Positions 25,193-38,351 of a DNA stretch of 64,000 nt are shown one piece after another. Made by a program: the position numbers and the translations under genes. The notes beneath the pieces were generated by a model. It saw only the letters and a program-made list of their open reading frames with translations, was not told the origin of the DNA and made no database searches. How positions within the stretch are numbered: the stretch's first letter is position 1; each line of letters begins with the position of its first letter. Source of the DNA: Synchiropus splendidus (Eukaryota > Chordata > Actinopteri > Syngnathiformes > Callionymidae); assembly GCF_027744825.2 (NCBI RefSeq), contig NC_071340.1:565501-629500 (forward strand). The letters run 5' to 3'.

Positions 25193-28100
25193 ATCTCAGG
25201 CTGAAAAGCGTTTTTGTGCATTGTGCCATAACTTTTCAGGGAAGCTTCAGAACATGAAATTTTAACCTCCCACTATAGCAGAAAGGGTCTTTCTAGTAGT
25301 TGCACATCAAATCTAAACTGTCTGAAGTGTTTTTCCAAAGTTATCAACACTTTTATGTTTGGCGTTCCGGAACCCACCTTATCTCAGGCTGAAAAGCGTT
25401 TTTGTGCATTGTGCCATAACTTTTCAGGGAAGCTTCAGAACATGAAATTTTAACCTCCCACTATAGCAGAAAGGGTCTTTCTAGTAGTTGCACATCAAAT
25501 CTAAACTGTCTGAAGTGTTTTTCCAAAGTTATCAACACTTTTATGTTTGGCGTTCCGAAACCCACCTTATCTCAGGCTGAAAAGCGTTTTTACGCATTGT
25601 GCCATAACTTTTCAGGGAAGCTTCAGAACATGAAATTTTAACCTCCCACTATAGCAGAAAGGGTCTTTCTAGTAGGTGCACATCAAATCTAAGCTCACTG
25701 AAGTGTTTTTCGAAAGTTATCAACACTTTTATGTTTGGCGTTCCGAAACCCACCTTATCTCAGGCTGAAAAGCGTTTTTGTGCATTGTGCCATAACTTTT
25801 CAGGGAAGCTTCAGAACATGAAATTTTAACCTCCCACTATAGCAGAAAGGGTCTTTCTAGTAGTTGCACATCAAATCTAAGCTGTCTGAAGTGTTTTTCA
25901 AAAGTTATCAACACTTTTATGTTTGGCGTTCCGAAACCCACCTTATCTCAGGCTGAAAAGCGTTTTTGTGCATTGTGCCATAACTTTTCAGGAAAGCTTC
26001 AGAACATGAAATTTTAACCTCCCACTATAGCAGAAAGGGTCTTTCTAGTAGTTGCACATCAAATCTAAACTGTCTGAAGTGTTTTTCCAAAGTTATCAAC
26101 ACTTTTATGTTTGGCGTTCCGAAACCCACCTTATCTCAGGCTGAAAAGCGTTTTTGTGCATTGTGCCATAACTTTTCAGGGAAGCTTCAGAACATGAAAT
26201 TTTAACCTCCCACTATAGCAGAAAGGGTCTTTCTAGTAGTTGCACATCAAATCTAAGCTGTCTGAAGTGTTTTTCAAAAGTTATCAACACTTTTATGTTT
26301 GGCGTTCCGAAACCCACCTTATCTCAGGCTGAAAAGCGTTTTTGTGCATTGTGCCATAACTTTTCAGGAAAGCTTCAGAACATGAAATTTTAACCTCCCA
26401 CTATAGCAGAAAGGGTCTTTCTAGTAGGTGCACATCAAATCTAAGCTCTCTGAAGTGTTTTTCGAAAGTTATCAACACTTTTATGTTTGGCGTTCCGAAA
26501 CCCACCTTATCTCAGGCTGAAAAGCGTTTTTGTGCATTGTGCCATAACTTTTCAGGAAAGCTTCAGAACATGAAATTTTAACCTCCCACTATAGCAGAAA
26601 GTGTCTTTCTAGTAGTTGCACATCAAATCTAAACTGTCTGAAGTGTTTTTCCAAAGTTATTAACACTTTTATGTTTGGCGTTCCGAAACCCACCTTATCT
26701 CAGGCTGAAAAACGTTTTTGTGCATTGTGCCATAACTTTTCAGGGAAGCTTCAGAACATGAAATTTTAACCTCCCACTATAGCAGAAAGGGTCTTTCTAG
26801 TAGTTGCACATCAAATCTAAACTGTCTGAAGTGTTTTTCCAAAGTTATCAACACTTTTATGTTTGGCGTTCCGAAACCCACCTTATCTCAGGCTGAAAAG
26901 CGTTTTTACGCATTGTGCCATAACTTTTCAGGGAAGCTTCAGAACATGAAATTTTAACCTCCCACTATAGCAGAAAGGGTCTTTCTAGTAGGTGCACATC
27001 AAATCTAAGCTCTCTGAAGTGTTTTTCGAAAGTTATCAACACTTTTATGTTTGGCGTTCCGAAACCCACCTTATCTCAGGCTGAAAAGCGTTTTTGTGCA
27101 TTGTGCCATAACTTTTCAGGGAAGCTTCAGAACATGAAATTTTAACCTCCCACTATAGCAGAAAGGGTCTTTCTAGTAGTTGCACATCAAATCTAAACTG
27201 TCTGAAGTGTTTTTCCAAAGTTATCAACACTTTTATGTTTGGCGTTCCGAAACCCACCTTATCTCAGGCTGAAAAGCGTTTTTGTGCATTGTGCCATAAC
27301 TTTTCAGGGAAGCTTCAGAACATAAAATTTTAACCTCCCACTATAGCAGAAAGGGTCTTTCTAGTAGTTGCACATCAAATCTAAGCTCTCTGAAGTGTTT
27401 TTCAAAAGTTATCAACACTTTTATGTTTGGCGTTCCGAAACCCACCTTATCTCAGGCTGAAAAGCGTTTTTACGCATTGTGCCATAACTTTTCAGGGAAG
27501 CTTCAGAACATGAAATTTTAACCTCCCACTATAGCAGAAAGGGTCTTTCTAGTAGGTGCACATCAAATCTAAGCTCTCTGAAGTGTTTTTCGAAAGTTAT
27601 CAACACTTTTATGTTTGGCGTTCCGAAACCCACCTTATCTCAGGCTGAAAAGCGTTTTTGTGCATTGTGCCATAACTTTTCAGGGAAGCTTCAGAACATG
27701 AAATTTTAACTTCCCACTATAGCAGAAAGGGTCTTTCTAGTAGTTGCACATCAAATCTAAGCTGTCTGAAGTGTTTTTCAAAAGTTATCAACACTTTTAT
27801 GTTTGGCGTTCCGAAACCCACCTTATCTCAGGCTGAAAAGCGTTTTTGTGCATTGTGCCATAACTTTTCAGGAAAGCTTCAGAACATGAAATTTTAACCT
27901 CCCACTATAGCAGAAAGGGTCTTTCTAGTAGTTGCACATCAAATCTAAGCTCTCTGAAGTGTTTTTCCAAAGTTATCAACACTTTTATGTTTGGCGTTCC
28001 GAAACCCACCTTATCTCAGGCTGAAAAGCGTTTTTGTGCATTGTGCCATAACTTTTCAGGAAAGCTTCAGAACATGAAATTTTAACCTCCCACTATAGCA

Positions 28101-30644
28101 GAAAGGGTCTTTCTAGTAGTTGCACATCAAATCTAAACTGTCTGAAGTGTTTTTCAAAAGTTATCAACACTTTTATGTTTGGCGTTCCGAAACCCACCTT
28201 ATCTCAGGCTGAAAAGCGTTTTTACGCATTGTGCCATAACTTTTCAGGGAAGCTTCAGAACATGAAATTTTAACCTCCCACTATAGCAGAAAGGGTCTTT
28301 CTAGTAGGTGCACATCAAATCTAAGCTCTCTGAAGTGTTTTTCGAAAGTTATCAACACTTTTATGTTTGGCGTTCCGAAACCCACCTTATCTCAGGCTGA
28401 AAAGCGTTTTTGTGCATTGTGCCATAACTTTTCAGGAAAGCTTCAGAACATGAAATTTTAACCTCCCACTATAGCAGAAAGTGTCTTTCTAGTAGTTGCA
28501 CATCAAATCTAAACTGTCTGAAGTGTTTTTCCAAAGTTATTAACACTTTTATGTTTGGCGTTCCGAAACCCACCTTATCTCAGGCTGAAAAACGTTTTTG
28601 TGCATTGTGCCATAACTTTTCAGGGAAGCTTCAGAACATGAAATTTTAACCTCCCACTATAGCAGAAAGGGTCTTTCTAGTAGTTGCACATCAAATCTAA
28701 ACTGTCTGAAGTGTTTTTCCAAAGTTATCAACACTTTTATGTTTGGCGTTCCGAAACCCACCTTATCTCAGGCTGAAAAGCGTTTTTACGCATTGTGCCA
28801 TAACTTTTCAGGGAAGCTTCAGAACATGAAATTTTAACCTCCCACTATAGCAGAAAGGGTCTTTCTAGTAGGTGCACATCAAATCTAAGCTCTCTGAAGT
28901 GTTTTTCGAAAGTTATCAACACTTTTATGTTTGGCGTTCCGAAACCCACCTTATCTCAGGCTGAAAAGCGTTTTTGTGCATTGTGCCATAACTTTTCAGG
29001 GAAGCTTCAGAACATGAAATTTTAACCTCCCACTATAGCAGAAAGGGTCTTTCTAGTAGTTGCACATCAAATCTAAACTGTCTGAAGTGTTTTTCCAAAG
29101 TTATCAACACTTTTATGTTTGGCGTTCCGAAACCCACCTTATCTCAGGCTGAAAAGCGTTTTTGTGCATTGTGCCATAACTTTTCAGGGAAGCTTCAGAA
29201 CATAAAATTTTAACCTCCCACTATAGCAGAAAGGGTCTTTCTAGTAGTTGCACATCAAATCTAAGCTCTCTGAAGTGTTTTTCAAAAGTTATCAACACTT
29301 TTATGTTTGGCGTTCCGAAACCCACCTTATCTCAGGCTGAAAAGCGTTTTTACGCATTGTGCCATAACTTTTCAGGGAAGCTTCAGAACATGAAATTTTA
29401 ACCTCCCACTATAGCAGAAAGGGTCTTTCTAGTAGGTGCACATCAAATCTAAGCTCTCTGAAGTGTTTTTCGAAAGTTATCAACACTTTTATGTTTGGCG
29501 TTCCGAAACCCACCTTATCTCAGGCTGAAAAGCGTTTTTGTGCATTGTGCCATAACTTTTCAGGAAAGCTTCAGAACATGAAATTTTAACCTCCCACTAT
29601 AGCAGAAAGGGTCTTTCTAGTAGTTGCACATCAAATCTAAACTGTCTGAAGTGTTTTTCCAAAGTTATCAACACTTTTATGTTTGGCGTTCCGAAACCCA
29701 CCTTATCTCAGGCTGAAAAGCGTTTTTGTGCATTGTGCCATAACTTTTCAGGGAAGCTTCAGAACATGAAATTTTAACCTCCCACTATAGCAGAAAGGGT
29801 CTTTCTAGTAGTTGCACATCAAATCTAAGCTGTCTGAAGTGTTTTTCAAAAGTTATCAACACTTTTATGTTTGGCGTTCCGAAACCCACCTTATCTCAGG
29901 CTGAAAAGCGTTTTTAAGCATTGTGCCATAACTTTTCAGGGAAGCTTCAGAACATGAAATTTTAACCTCCCACGATAGCAGAAAGGGTCTTTCTAGTAGG
30001 TGCACATCAAATCTAAGCTCTCTGAAGTGTTTTTCGAAAGTTATCAACACTTTTATGTTTGGCGTTCCGAAACCCACCTTATCTCAGGCTGAAAAGCGTT
30101 TTTGTGCATTGTGCCATAACTTTTCAGGGAAGCTTCAGAACATGAAATTTTAACCTCCCACTATAGCAGAAAGGGTCTTTCTAGTAGTTGCACATCAAAT
30201 CTAAACTGTCTGAAGTGTTTTTCCAAAGTTATCAACACTTTTATGTTTGGCGTTCCGGAACCCACCTTATCTCAGGCTGAAAAGCGTTTTTGTGCATTGT
30301 GCCATAACTTTTCAGGGAAGCTTCAGAACATGAAATTTTAACCTCCCACTATAGCAGAAAGGGTCTTTCTAGTAGTTGCACATCAAATCTAAACTGTCTG
30401 AAGTGTTTTTCCAAAGTTATCAACACTTTTATGTTTGGCGTTCCGAAACCCACCTTATCTCAGGCTGAAAAGCGTTTTTACGCATTGTGCCATAACTTTT
30501 CAGGGAAGCTTCAGAACATGAAATTTTAACCTCCCACTATAGCAGAAAGGGTCTTTCTAGTAGGTGCACATCAAATCTAAGCTCACTGAAGTGTTTTTCG
30601 AAAGTTATCAACACTTTTATGTTTGGCGTTCCGAAACCCACCTT
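25193..30644. repeat. 5.45-kb higher-order block, copy 2 (monomers 135-163)
   Basis: All 29 monomer types match 15605-21056 in order. The six-mer module A-B7-G-H-A-E lies at 27449-28576. T75 (type B7) is seen only in left-half modules, at 5829, 9965, 13913, 18049 and 27637. The last eight monomers (29141-30644) are immediately repeated at 30645-32148. Confidence 0.9.
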
Positions 30645-32148
30645 ATCTCAGGCTGAAAAGCGTTTTTGTGCATTGTGCCATAACTTTTCAGGGAAGCTTC
30701 AGAACATAAAATTTTAACCTCCCACTATAGCAGAAAGGGTCTTTCTAGTAGTTGCACATCAAATCTAAGCTCTCTGAAGTGTTTTTCAAAAGTTATCAAC
30801 ACTTTTATGTTTGGCGTTCCGAAACCCACCTTATCTCAGGCTGAAAAGCGTTTTTACGCATTGTGCCATAACTTTTCAGGGAAGCTTCAGAACATAAAAT
30901 TTTAACCTCCCACTATAGCAGAAAGGGTCTTTCTAGTAGGTGCACATCAAATCTAAGCTCTCTGAAGTGTTTTTCGAAAGTTATCAACACTTTTATGTTT
31001 GGCGTTCCGAAACCCACCTTATCTCAGGCTGAAAAGCGTTTTTGTGCATTGTGCCATAACTTTTCAGGAAAGCTTCAGAACATGAAATTTTAACCTCCCA
31101 CTATAGCAGAAAGGGTCTTTCTAGTAGTTGCACATCAAATCTAAACTGTCTGAAGTGTTTTTCCAAAGTTATCAACACTTTTATGTTTGGCGTTCCGAAA
31201 CCCACCTTATCTCAGGCTGAAAAGCGTTTTTGTGCATTGTGCCATAACTTTTCAGGGAAGCTTCAGAACATGAAATTTTAACCTCCCACTATAGCAGAAA
31301 GGGTCTTTCTAGTAGTTGCACATCAAATCTAAGCTGTCTGAAGTGTTTTTCAAAAGTTATCAACACTTTTATGTTTGGCGTTCCGAAACCCACCTTATCT
31401 CAGGCTGAAAAGCGTTTTTAAGCATTGTGCCATAACTTTTCAGGGAAGCTTCAGAACATGAAATTTTAACCTCCCACGATAGCAGAAAGGGTCTTTCTAG
31501 TAGGTGCACATCAAATCTAAGCTCTCTGAAGTGTTTTTCGAAAGTTATCAACACTTTTATGTTTGGCGTTCCGAAACCCACCTTATCTCAGGCTGAAAAG
31601 CGTTTTTGTGCATTGTGCCATAACTTTTCAGGGAAGCTTCAGAACATGAAATTTTAACCTCCCACTATAGCAGAAAGGGTCTTTCTAGTAGTTGCACATC
31701 AAATCTAAACTGTCTGAAGTGTTTTTCCAAAGTTATCAACACTTTTATGTTTGGCGTTCCGGAACCCACCTTATCTCAGGCTGAAAAGCGTTTTTGTGCA
31801 TTGTGCCATAACTTTTCAGGGAAGCTTCAGAACATGAAATTTTAACCTCCCACTATAGCAGAAAGGGTCTTTCTAGTAGTTGCACATCAAATCTAAACTG
31901 TCTGAAGTGTTTTTCCAAAGTTATCAACACTTTTATGTTTGGCGTTCCGAAACCCACCTTATCTCAGGCTGAAAAGCGTTTTTACGCATTGTGCCATAAC
32001 TTTTCAGGGAAGCTTCAGAACATGAAATTTTAACCTCCCACTATAGCAGAAAGGGTCTTTCTAGTAGGTGCACATCAAATCTAAGCTCACTGAAGTGTTT
32101 TTCGAAAGTTATCAACACTTTTATGTTTGGCGTTCCGAAACCCACCTT
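29141..32148. repeat. Direct tandem duplication of an eight-monomer unit (2 x 1,504 bp)
   Basis: K-A-C-B-Jl-Dg-D-I at 29141-30644 is repeated immediately at 30645-32148. The copies share G178, A129, AA24-25 and G82. They differ in the A unit at 30833, which carries A64, a base otherwise found only in K-type units; the neighbouring K at 30645 also has A64. This looks like a short conversion from K into the next monomer after duplication. Confidence 0.87.
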
Positions 32149-32712
32149 ATCTCAGGCTGAAAAGCGTTTTTGTGCATTGTGCCATAACTTTTCAGGGAAG
32201 CTTCAGAACATGAAATTTTAACCTCCCACTATAGCAGAAAGGGTCTTTCTAGTAGTTGCACATCAAATCTAAGCTGTCTGAAGTGTTTTTCAAAAGTTAT
32301 CAACACTTTTATGTTTGGCGTTCCGAAACCCACCTTATCTCAGGCTGAAAAGCGTTTTTGTGCATTGTGCCATAACTTTTCAGGAAAGCTTCAGAACATG
32401 AAATTTTAACCTCCCACTATAGCAGAAAGGGTCTTTCTAGTAGTTGCACATCAAATCTAAACTGTCTGAAGTGTTTTTCCAAAGTTATCAACACTTTTAT
32501 GTTTGGCGTTCCGAAACCCACCTTATCTCAGGCTGAAAAGCGTTTTTGTGCATTGTGCCATAACTTTTCAGGGAAGCTTCAGAACATGAAATTTTAACCT
32601 CCCACTATAGCAGAAAGGGTCTTTCTAGTAGTTGCACATCAAATCTAAGCTGTCTGAAGTGTTTTTCAAAAGTTATCAACACTTTTATGTTTGGCGTTCC
32701 GAAACCCACCTT
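30645..32712. repeat. Array block, monomers 164-174
   Basis: Type order: K-A(A64)-C-B-Jl-Dg-D-I-B-C-B. The first eight units are the second copy of the eight-mer above. The following B-C-B leads into the C-A-E-F block starting at 32713. Confidence 0.85.
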
Positions 32713-35532
32713 ATCTCAGGCTGAAAAGCGTTTTTGTGCATTGTGCCATAACTTTTCAGGAAAGCTTCAGAACATGAAATTTTAACCTCCCACTATAGCA
32801 GAAAGGGTCTTTCTAGTAGTTGCACATCAAATCTAAACTGTCTGAAGTGTTTTTCCAAAGTTATCAACACTTTTATGTTTGGCGTTCCGAAACCCACCTT
32901 TTCTCAGGCTGAAAAGCGTTTTTACGCATTGTGCCATAACTTTTCAGGGAAGCTTCAGAACATGAAATTTTAACCTCCCACTATAGCAGAAAGGGTCTTT
33001 CTAGTAGGTGCACATCAAATCTAAGCTCTCTGAAGTGTTTTTCGAAAGTTATCAACACTTTTATGTTTGGCGTTCCGAAACCCACCTTATCTCAGGCTGA
33101 AAAGCGTTTTTGTGCATTGTGCCATAACTTTTCAGGAAAGCTTCAGAACATGAAATTTTAACCTCCCACTATAGCAGAAAGTGTCTTTCTAGTAGTTGCA
33201 CATCAAATCTAAACTGTCTGAAGTGTTTTTCCAAAGTTATTAACACTTTTATGTTTGGCGTTCCGAAACCCACCTTATCTCAGGCTGAAAAACGTTTTTG
33301 TGCATTGTGCCATAACTTCTCAGGGAAGCTTCAGAACATGAAATTTTAACCTCCCACTATAGCAGAAAGGGTCTTTCTAGTAGTTGCACATCAAATCTAA
33401 ACTGTCTGAAGTGTTTTTCCAAAGTTATCAACACTTTTATGTTTGGCGTTCCGAAACCCACCTTATCTCAGGCTGAAAAGCGTTTTTACGCATTGTGCCA
33501 TAACTTTTCAGGGAAGCTTCAGAACATGATATTTTAAGCTCCCACTATAGCAGAAAGGGTCTTTCTAGTAGGTGCACATCAAATCTAAGCTCTCTGAAGT
33601 GTTTTTCGAAAGTTATCAACACTTTTATGTTTGGCGTTCCGAAACCCACCTTATCTCAGGCTGAAAAGCGTTTTTGTGCATTGTGCCATAACTTTTCAGG
33701 GAAGCTTCAGAACATGAAATTTTAACCTCCCACTATAGCAGAAAGGGTCTTTCTAGTAGTTGCACATCAAATCTAAACTGTCTGAAGTGTTTTTCCAAAG
33801 TTATCAACACTTTTATGTTTGGCGTTCCGAAACCCACCTTATCTCAGGCTGAAAAGCGTTTTTGTGCATTGTGCCATAACTTTTCAGGGAAGCTTCAGAA
33901 CATGAAATTTTAACCTCCCACTATAGCAGAAAGGGTCTTTCTAGTAGTTGCACATCAAATCTCAACTGTCTGAAGTGTTTTTCCAAAGTTATCAACACTT
34001 TTATGTTTGGCGTTCCGAAACCCACCTTATCTCAGGCTGAAAAGCGTTTTTGTGCATTGTGCCATAACTTTTCAGGGAAGCTTCAGAACATGAAATTTTA
34101 ACCTCCCACTATAGCAGAAAGGGTCTTTCTAGTAGGTGCACATCAAATCTAAGCTCTCTGAAGTGTTTTTCGAAAGTTATCAACACTTTTATGTTTGGCG
34201 TTCCGAAACCCACCTTATCTCAGGCTGAAAAGCGTTTTTGTGCATTGTGCCATAACTTTTCAGGAAAGCTTCAGAACATGAAATTTTAACCTCCCACTAT
34301 AGCAGAAAGTGTCTTTCTAGTAGTTGCACATCAAATCTAAACTGTCTGAAGTGTTTTTCCAAAGTTATTAACACTTTTATGTTTGGCGTTCCGAAACCCA
34401 CCTTATCTCAGGCTGAAAAACGTTTTTGTGCATTGTGCCATAACTTTTCAGGGAAGCTTCAGAACATGAAATTTTAACCTCCCACTATAGCAGAAAGGGT
34501 CTTTCTAGTAGTTGCACATCAAATCTAAACTGTCTGAAGTGTTTTTCCAAAGTTATCAACACTTTTATGTTTGGCGTTCCGAAACCCACCTTATCTCAGG
34601 CTGAAAAGCGTTTTTACGCATTGTGCCATAACTTTTCAGGGAAGCTTCAGAACATGAAATTTTAACCTCCCACGATAGCAGAAAGGGTCTTTCTAGTAGG
34701 TGCACATCAAATCTAAGCTCTCTGAAGTGTTTTTCGAAAGTTATCAACACTTTTATGTTTGGCGTTCCGAAACCCACCTTATCTCAGGCTGAAAAGCGTT
34801 TTTGTGCATTGTGCCATAACTTTTCAGGGAAGCTTCAGAACATGAAATTTTAACCTCCCACTATAGCAGAAAGGGTCTTTCTAGTAGTTGCACATCAAAT
34901 CTAAACTGTCTGAAGTGTTTTTCCAAAGTTATCAACACTTTTATGTTTGGCGTTCTGAAACCCACCTTATCTCAGGCTGAAAAGCGTTTTTGTGCATTGT
35001 GCCATAACTTTTCAGGGAAGCTTCAGAACATGAAATTTTAACCTCCCACTATAGCAGAAAGGGTCTTTCTAGTAGTTGCACATCAAATCTAAGCTGTCTG
35101 AAGTGTTTTTCAAAAGTTATCAACACTTTTATGTTTGGCGTTCCGAAACCCACCTTATCTCAGGCTGAAAAGCGTTTTTGTGCATTGTGCCATAACTTTT
35201 CAGGGAAGCTTCAGAACATGAAATTTTAACCTCCCACTATAGCAGAAAGGGTCTTTCTAGTAGTTGCACATCAAATCTAAACTGTCTGAAGTGTTTTTCC
35301 AAAGTTATTAACACTTTTATGTTTGGCGTTCCGAAACCCACCTTATCTCAGGCTGAAAAGCGTTTTTACGCATTGTGCCATAACTTTTCAGGGAAGCTTC
35401 AGAACATGAAATTTTAACCTCCCACTATAGCAGAAAGGGTCTTTCTAGTAGGTGCACATCAAATCTAAGCTCTCTGAAGTGTTTTTCGAAAGTTATCAAC
35501 ACTTTTATGTTTGGCGTTCCGAAACCCACCTT
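32713..35532. repeat. 15-monomer block, copy 2, complete (monomers 175-189)
   Basis: Type order: C-A-E-F(C43)-A(T66,G74)-D-Dc-a2-E-F-J-D(T176)-B-Dt-A. It matches 21433-24064 but keeps the F unit at 33277, which has a private T43C. The same F(C43)-A(T66,G74)-D-Dc run is found at 49818-50569, so this longer form is probably the older one and the 21-kb copy lost a monomer. Confidence 0.87.
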
Positions 35533-36284
35533 ATCTCAGGCTGAAAAGCGTTTTTGTGCATTGTGCCATAACTTTTCAGGGAAGCTTCAGAACATGAAAT
35601 TTTAACCTCCCACTATAGCAGAAAGGGTCTTTCTAGTAGTTGCACATCAAATCTAAACTGTCTGAACTGTTTTTCCAAAGTTATCAACACTTTTATGTTT
35701 GGCGTTCCGAAACCCACCTTATCTCAGGCTGAAAAGCGTTTTTGTGCATTGTGCCATAACTTTTCAGGGAAGCTTCAGAACATAAAATTTTAACCTCCCA
35801 CTATAGCAGAAAGGGTCTTTCTAGTAGTTGCACATCAAATCTAAACTGTCTGAAGTGTTTTTCCAAAGTTATCAACACTTTTATGTTTGGCGTTCCGAAA
35901 CCCACCTTATCTCAGGCTGAAAAGCGTTTTTACGCATTGTGCCATAACTTTTCAGGGAAGCTTCAGAACATGAAATTTTAACCTCCCACTATAGCAGAAA
36001 GGGTCTTTCTAGTAGGTGCACATCAAATCTAAGCTCACTGAAGTGTTTTTCGAAAGTTATCAACACTTTTATGTTTGGCGTTCCGAAACCCACCTTATCT
36101 CAGGCTGAAAAGCGTTTTTGTGCATTGTGCCATAACTTTTCAGGGAAGCTTCAGAACATGAAATTTTAACCTCCCACTATAGCAGAAAGGGTCTTTCTAG
36201 TAGTTGCACATCAAATCTAAACTGTCTGAAGTGTTTTTCCAAAGTTATCAACACTTTTATGTTTGGCGTTCCGAAACCCACCTT
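35533..36284. repeat. Array block, monomers 190-193: irregular units
   Basis: Type order: D(C135)-K-like-I-D. The unit at 35721 has A64 like K but A125, G128 and C144 like D, so it is a K/D recombinant. The D at 35533 has G135C, which breaks the left arm of the 133-160 inverted repeat. This short stretch separates the 15-monomer block from the module-dense region. Confidence 0.8.
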
Positions 36285-38164
36285 ATCTCAGGCTGAAAAG
36301 CGTTTTTACGCATTGTGCCATAACTTTTCAGGGAAGCTTCAGAACATGAAATTTTAACCTCCCACTATAGCAGAAAGGGTCTTTCTAGTAGGTGCACATC
36401 AAATCTAAGCTCTCTGAAGTGTTTTTCGAAAGTTATCAACACTTTTATGTTTGGCGTTCCGAAACCCACCTTATCTCAGGCTGAAAAGCGTTTTTGTGCA
36501 TTGTGCCATAACTTTTCAGGGAAGCTTCAGAACATGAAATTTTAACCTCCCACTATAGCAGAAAGGGTCTTTCTAGTAGTTGCACATCAAATCTAAGCTG
36601 TCTGAAGTGTTTTTCCAAAGTTATCAACACTTTTATGTTTGGCGTTCCGAAACCCACCTTATCTCAGGCTGAAAAGCGTTTTTGTGCATTGTGCCATAAC
36701 TTTTCAGGAAAGCTTCAGAACATGAAATTTTAACCTCCCACTATAGCAGAAAGGGTCTTTCTAGTAGTTGCACATCAAATCTAAGCTCTCTGAAGTGTTT
36801 TTCCAAAGTTATCAACACTTTTATGTTTGGCGTTCCGAAACCCACCTTATCTCAGGCTGAAAAGCGTTTTTGTGCATTGTGCCATAACTTTTCAGGAAAG
36901 CTTCAGAACATGAAATTTTAACCTCCCACTATAGCAGAAAGGGTCTTTCTAGTAGTTGCACATCAAATCTAAACTGTCTGAAGTGTTTTTCAAAAGTTAT
37001 CAACACTTTTATGTTTGGCGTTCCGAAACCCACCTTATCTCAGGCTGAAAAGCGTTTTTAAGCATTGTGCCATAACTTTTCAGGGAAGCTTCAGAACATG
37101 AAATTTTAACCTCCCACTATAGCAGAAAGGGTCTTTCTAGTAGGTGCACATCAAATCTAAGCTCTCTGAAGTGTTTTTCGAAAGTTATCAACACTTTTAT
37201 GTTTGGCGTTCCGAAACCCACCTTATCTCAGGCTGAAAAGCGTTTTTGTGCATTGTGCCATAACTTTTCAGGAAAGCTTCAGAACATGAAATTTTAACCT
37301 CCCACTATAGCAGAAAGTGTCTTTCTAGTAGTTGCACATCAAATCTAAACTGTCTGAAGTGTTTTTCCAAAGTTATTAACACTTTTATGTTTGGCGTTCC
37401 GAAACCCACCTTATCTCAGGCTGAAAAGCGTTTTTACGCATTGTGCCATAACTTTTCAGGGAAGCTTCAGAACATGAAATTTTAACCTCCCACTATAGCA
37501 GAAAGGGTCTTTCTAGTAGGTGCACATCAAATCTAAGCTCTCTGAAGTGTTTTTCGAAAGTTATCAACACTTTTATGTTTGGCGTTCCGAAACCCACCTT
37601 ATCTCAGGCTGAAAAGCGTTTTTGTGCATTGTGCCATAACTTTTCAGGGAAGCTTCAGAACATGAAATTTTAACCTCCCACTATAGCAGAAAGGGTCTTT
37701 CTAGTAGTTGCACATCAAATCTAAGCTGTCTGAAGTGTTTTTCAAAAGTTATCAACACTTTTATGTTTGGCGTTCCGAAACCCACCTTATCTCAGGCTGA
37801 AAAGCGTTTTTGTGCATTGTGCCATAACTTTTCAGGAAAGCTTCAGAACATGAAATTTTAACCTCCCACTATAGCAGAAAGGGTCTTTCTAGTAGTTGCA
37901 CATCAAATCTAAGCTCTCTGAAGTGTTTTTCCAAAGTTATCAACACTTTTATGTTTGGCGTTCCGAAACCCAGCTTATCTCAGGCTGAAAAGCGTTTTTG
38001 TGCATTGTGCCATAACTTTTCAGGAAAGCTTCAGAACATGAAATTTTAACCTCCCACTATAGCAGAAAGGGTCTTTCTAGTAGTTGCACATCAAATCTAA
38101 ACTGTCTGAAGTGTTTTTCAAAAGTTATCAACACTTTTATGTTTGGCGTTCCGAAACCCACCTT

Positions 38165-38351
38165 ATCTCAGGCTGAAAAGCGTTTTTAAGCATTGTGCCA
38201 TAACTTTTCAGGGAAGCTTCAGAACATGAAATTTTAACCTCCCACTATAGCAGAAAGGGTCTTTCTAGTAGGTGCACATCAAATCTAAGCTCTCTGAAGT
38301 GTTTTTCGAAAGTTATCAACACTTTTATGTTTGGCTTCCGAAACCCACCTT
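38165..38351. repeat. 187-bp L monomer, deletion of G172 (1 of 3)
   Basis: The segment reads TTTGGCTTCCGAAAC where other units have TTTGGCGTTCCGAAAC; one G is lost after base 38335. This shortens the unit to 187 bp and shifts the array phase by one. It is followed by E-F-J-C, as are the other two deleted units for E-F-J-C, which indicates a common origin. Confidence 0.93.
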
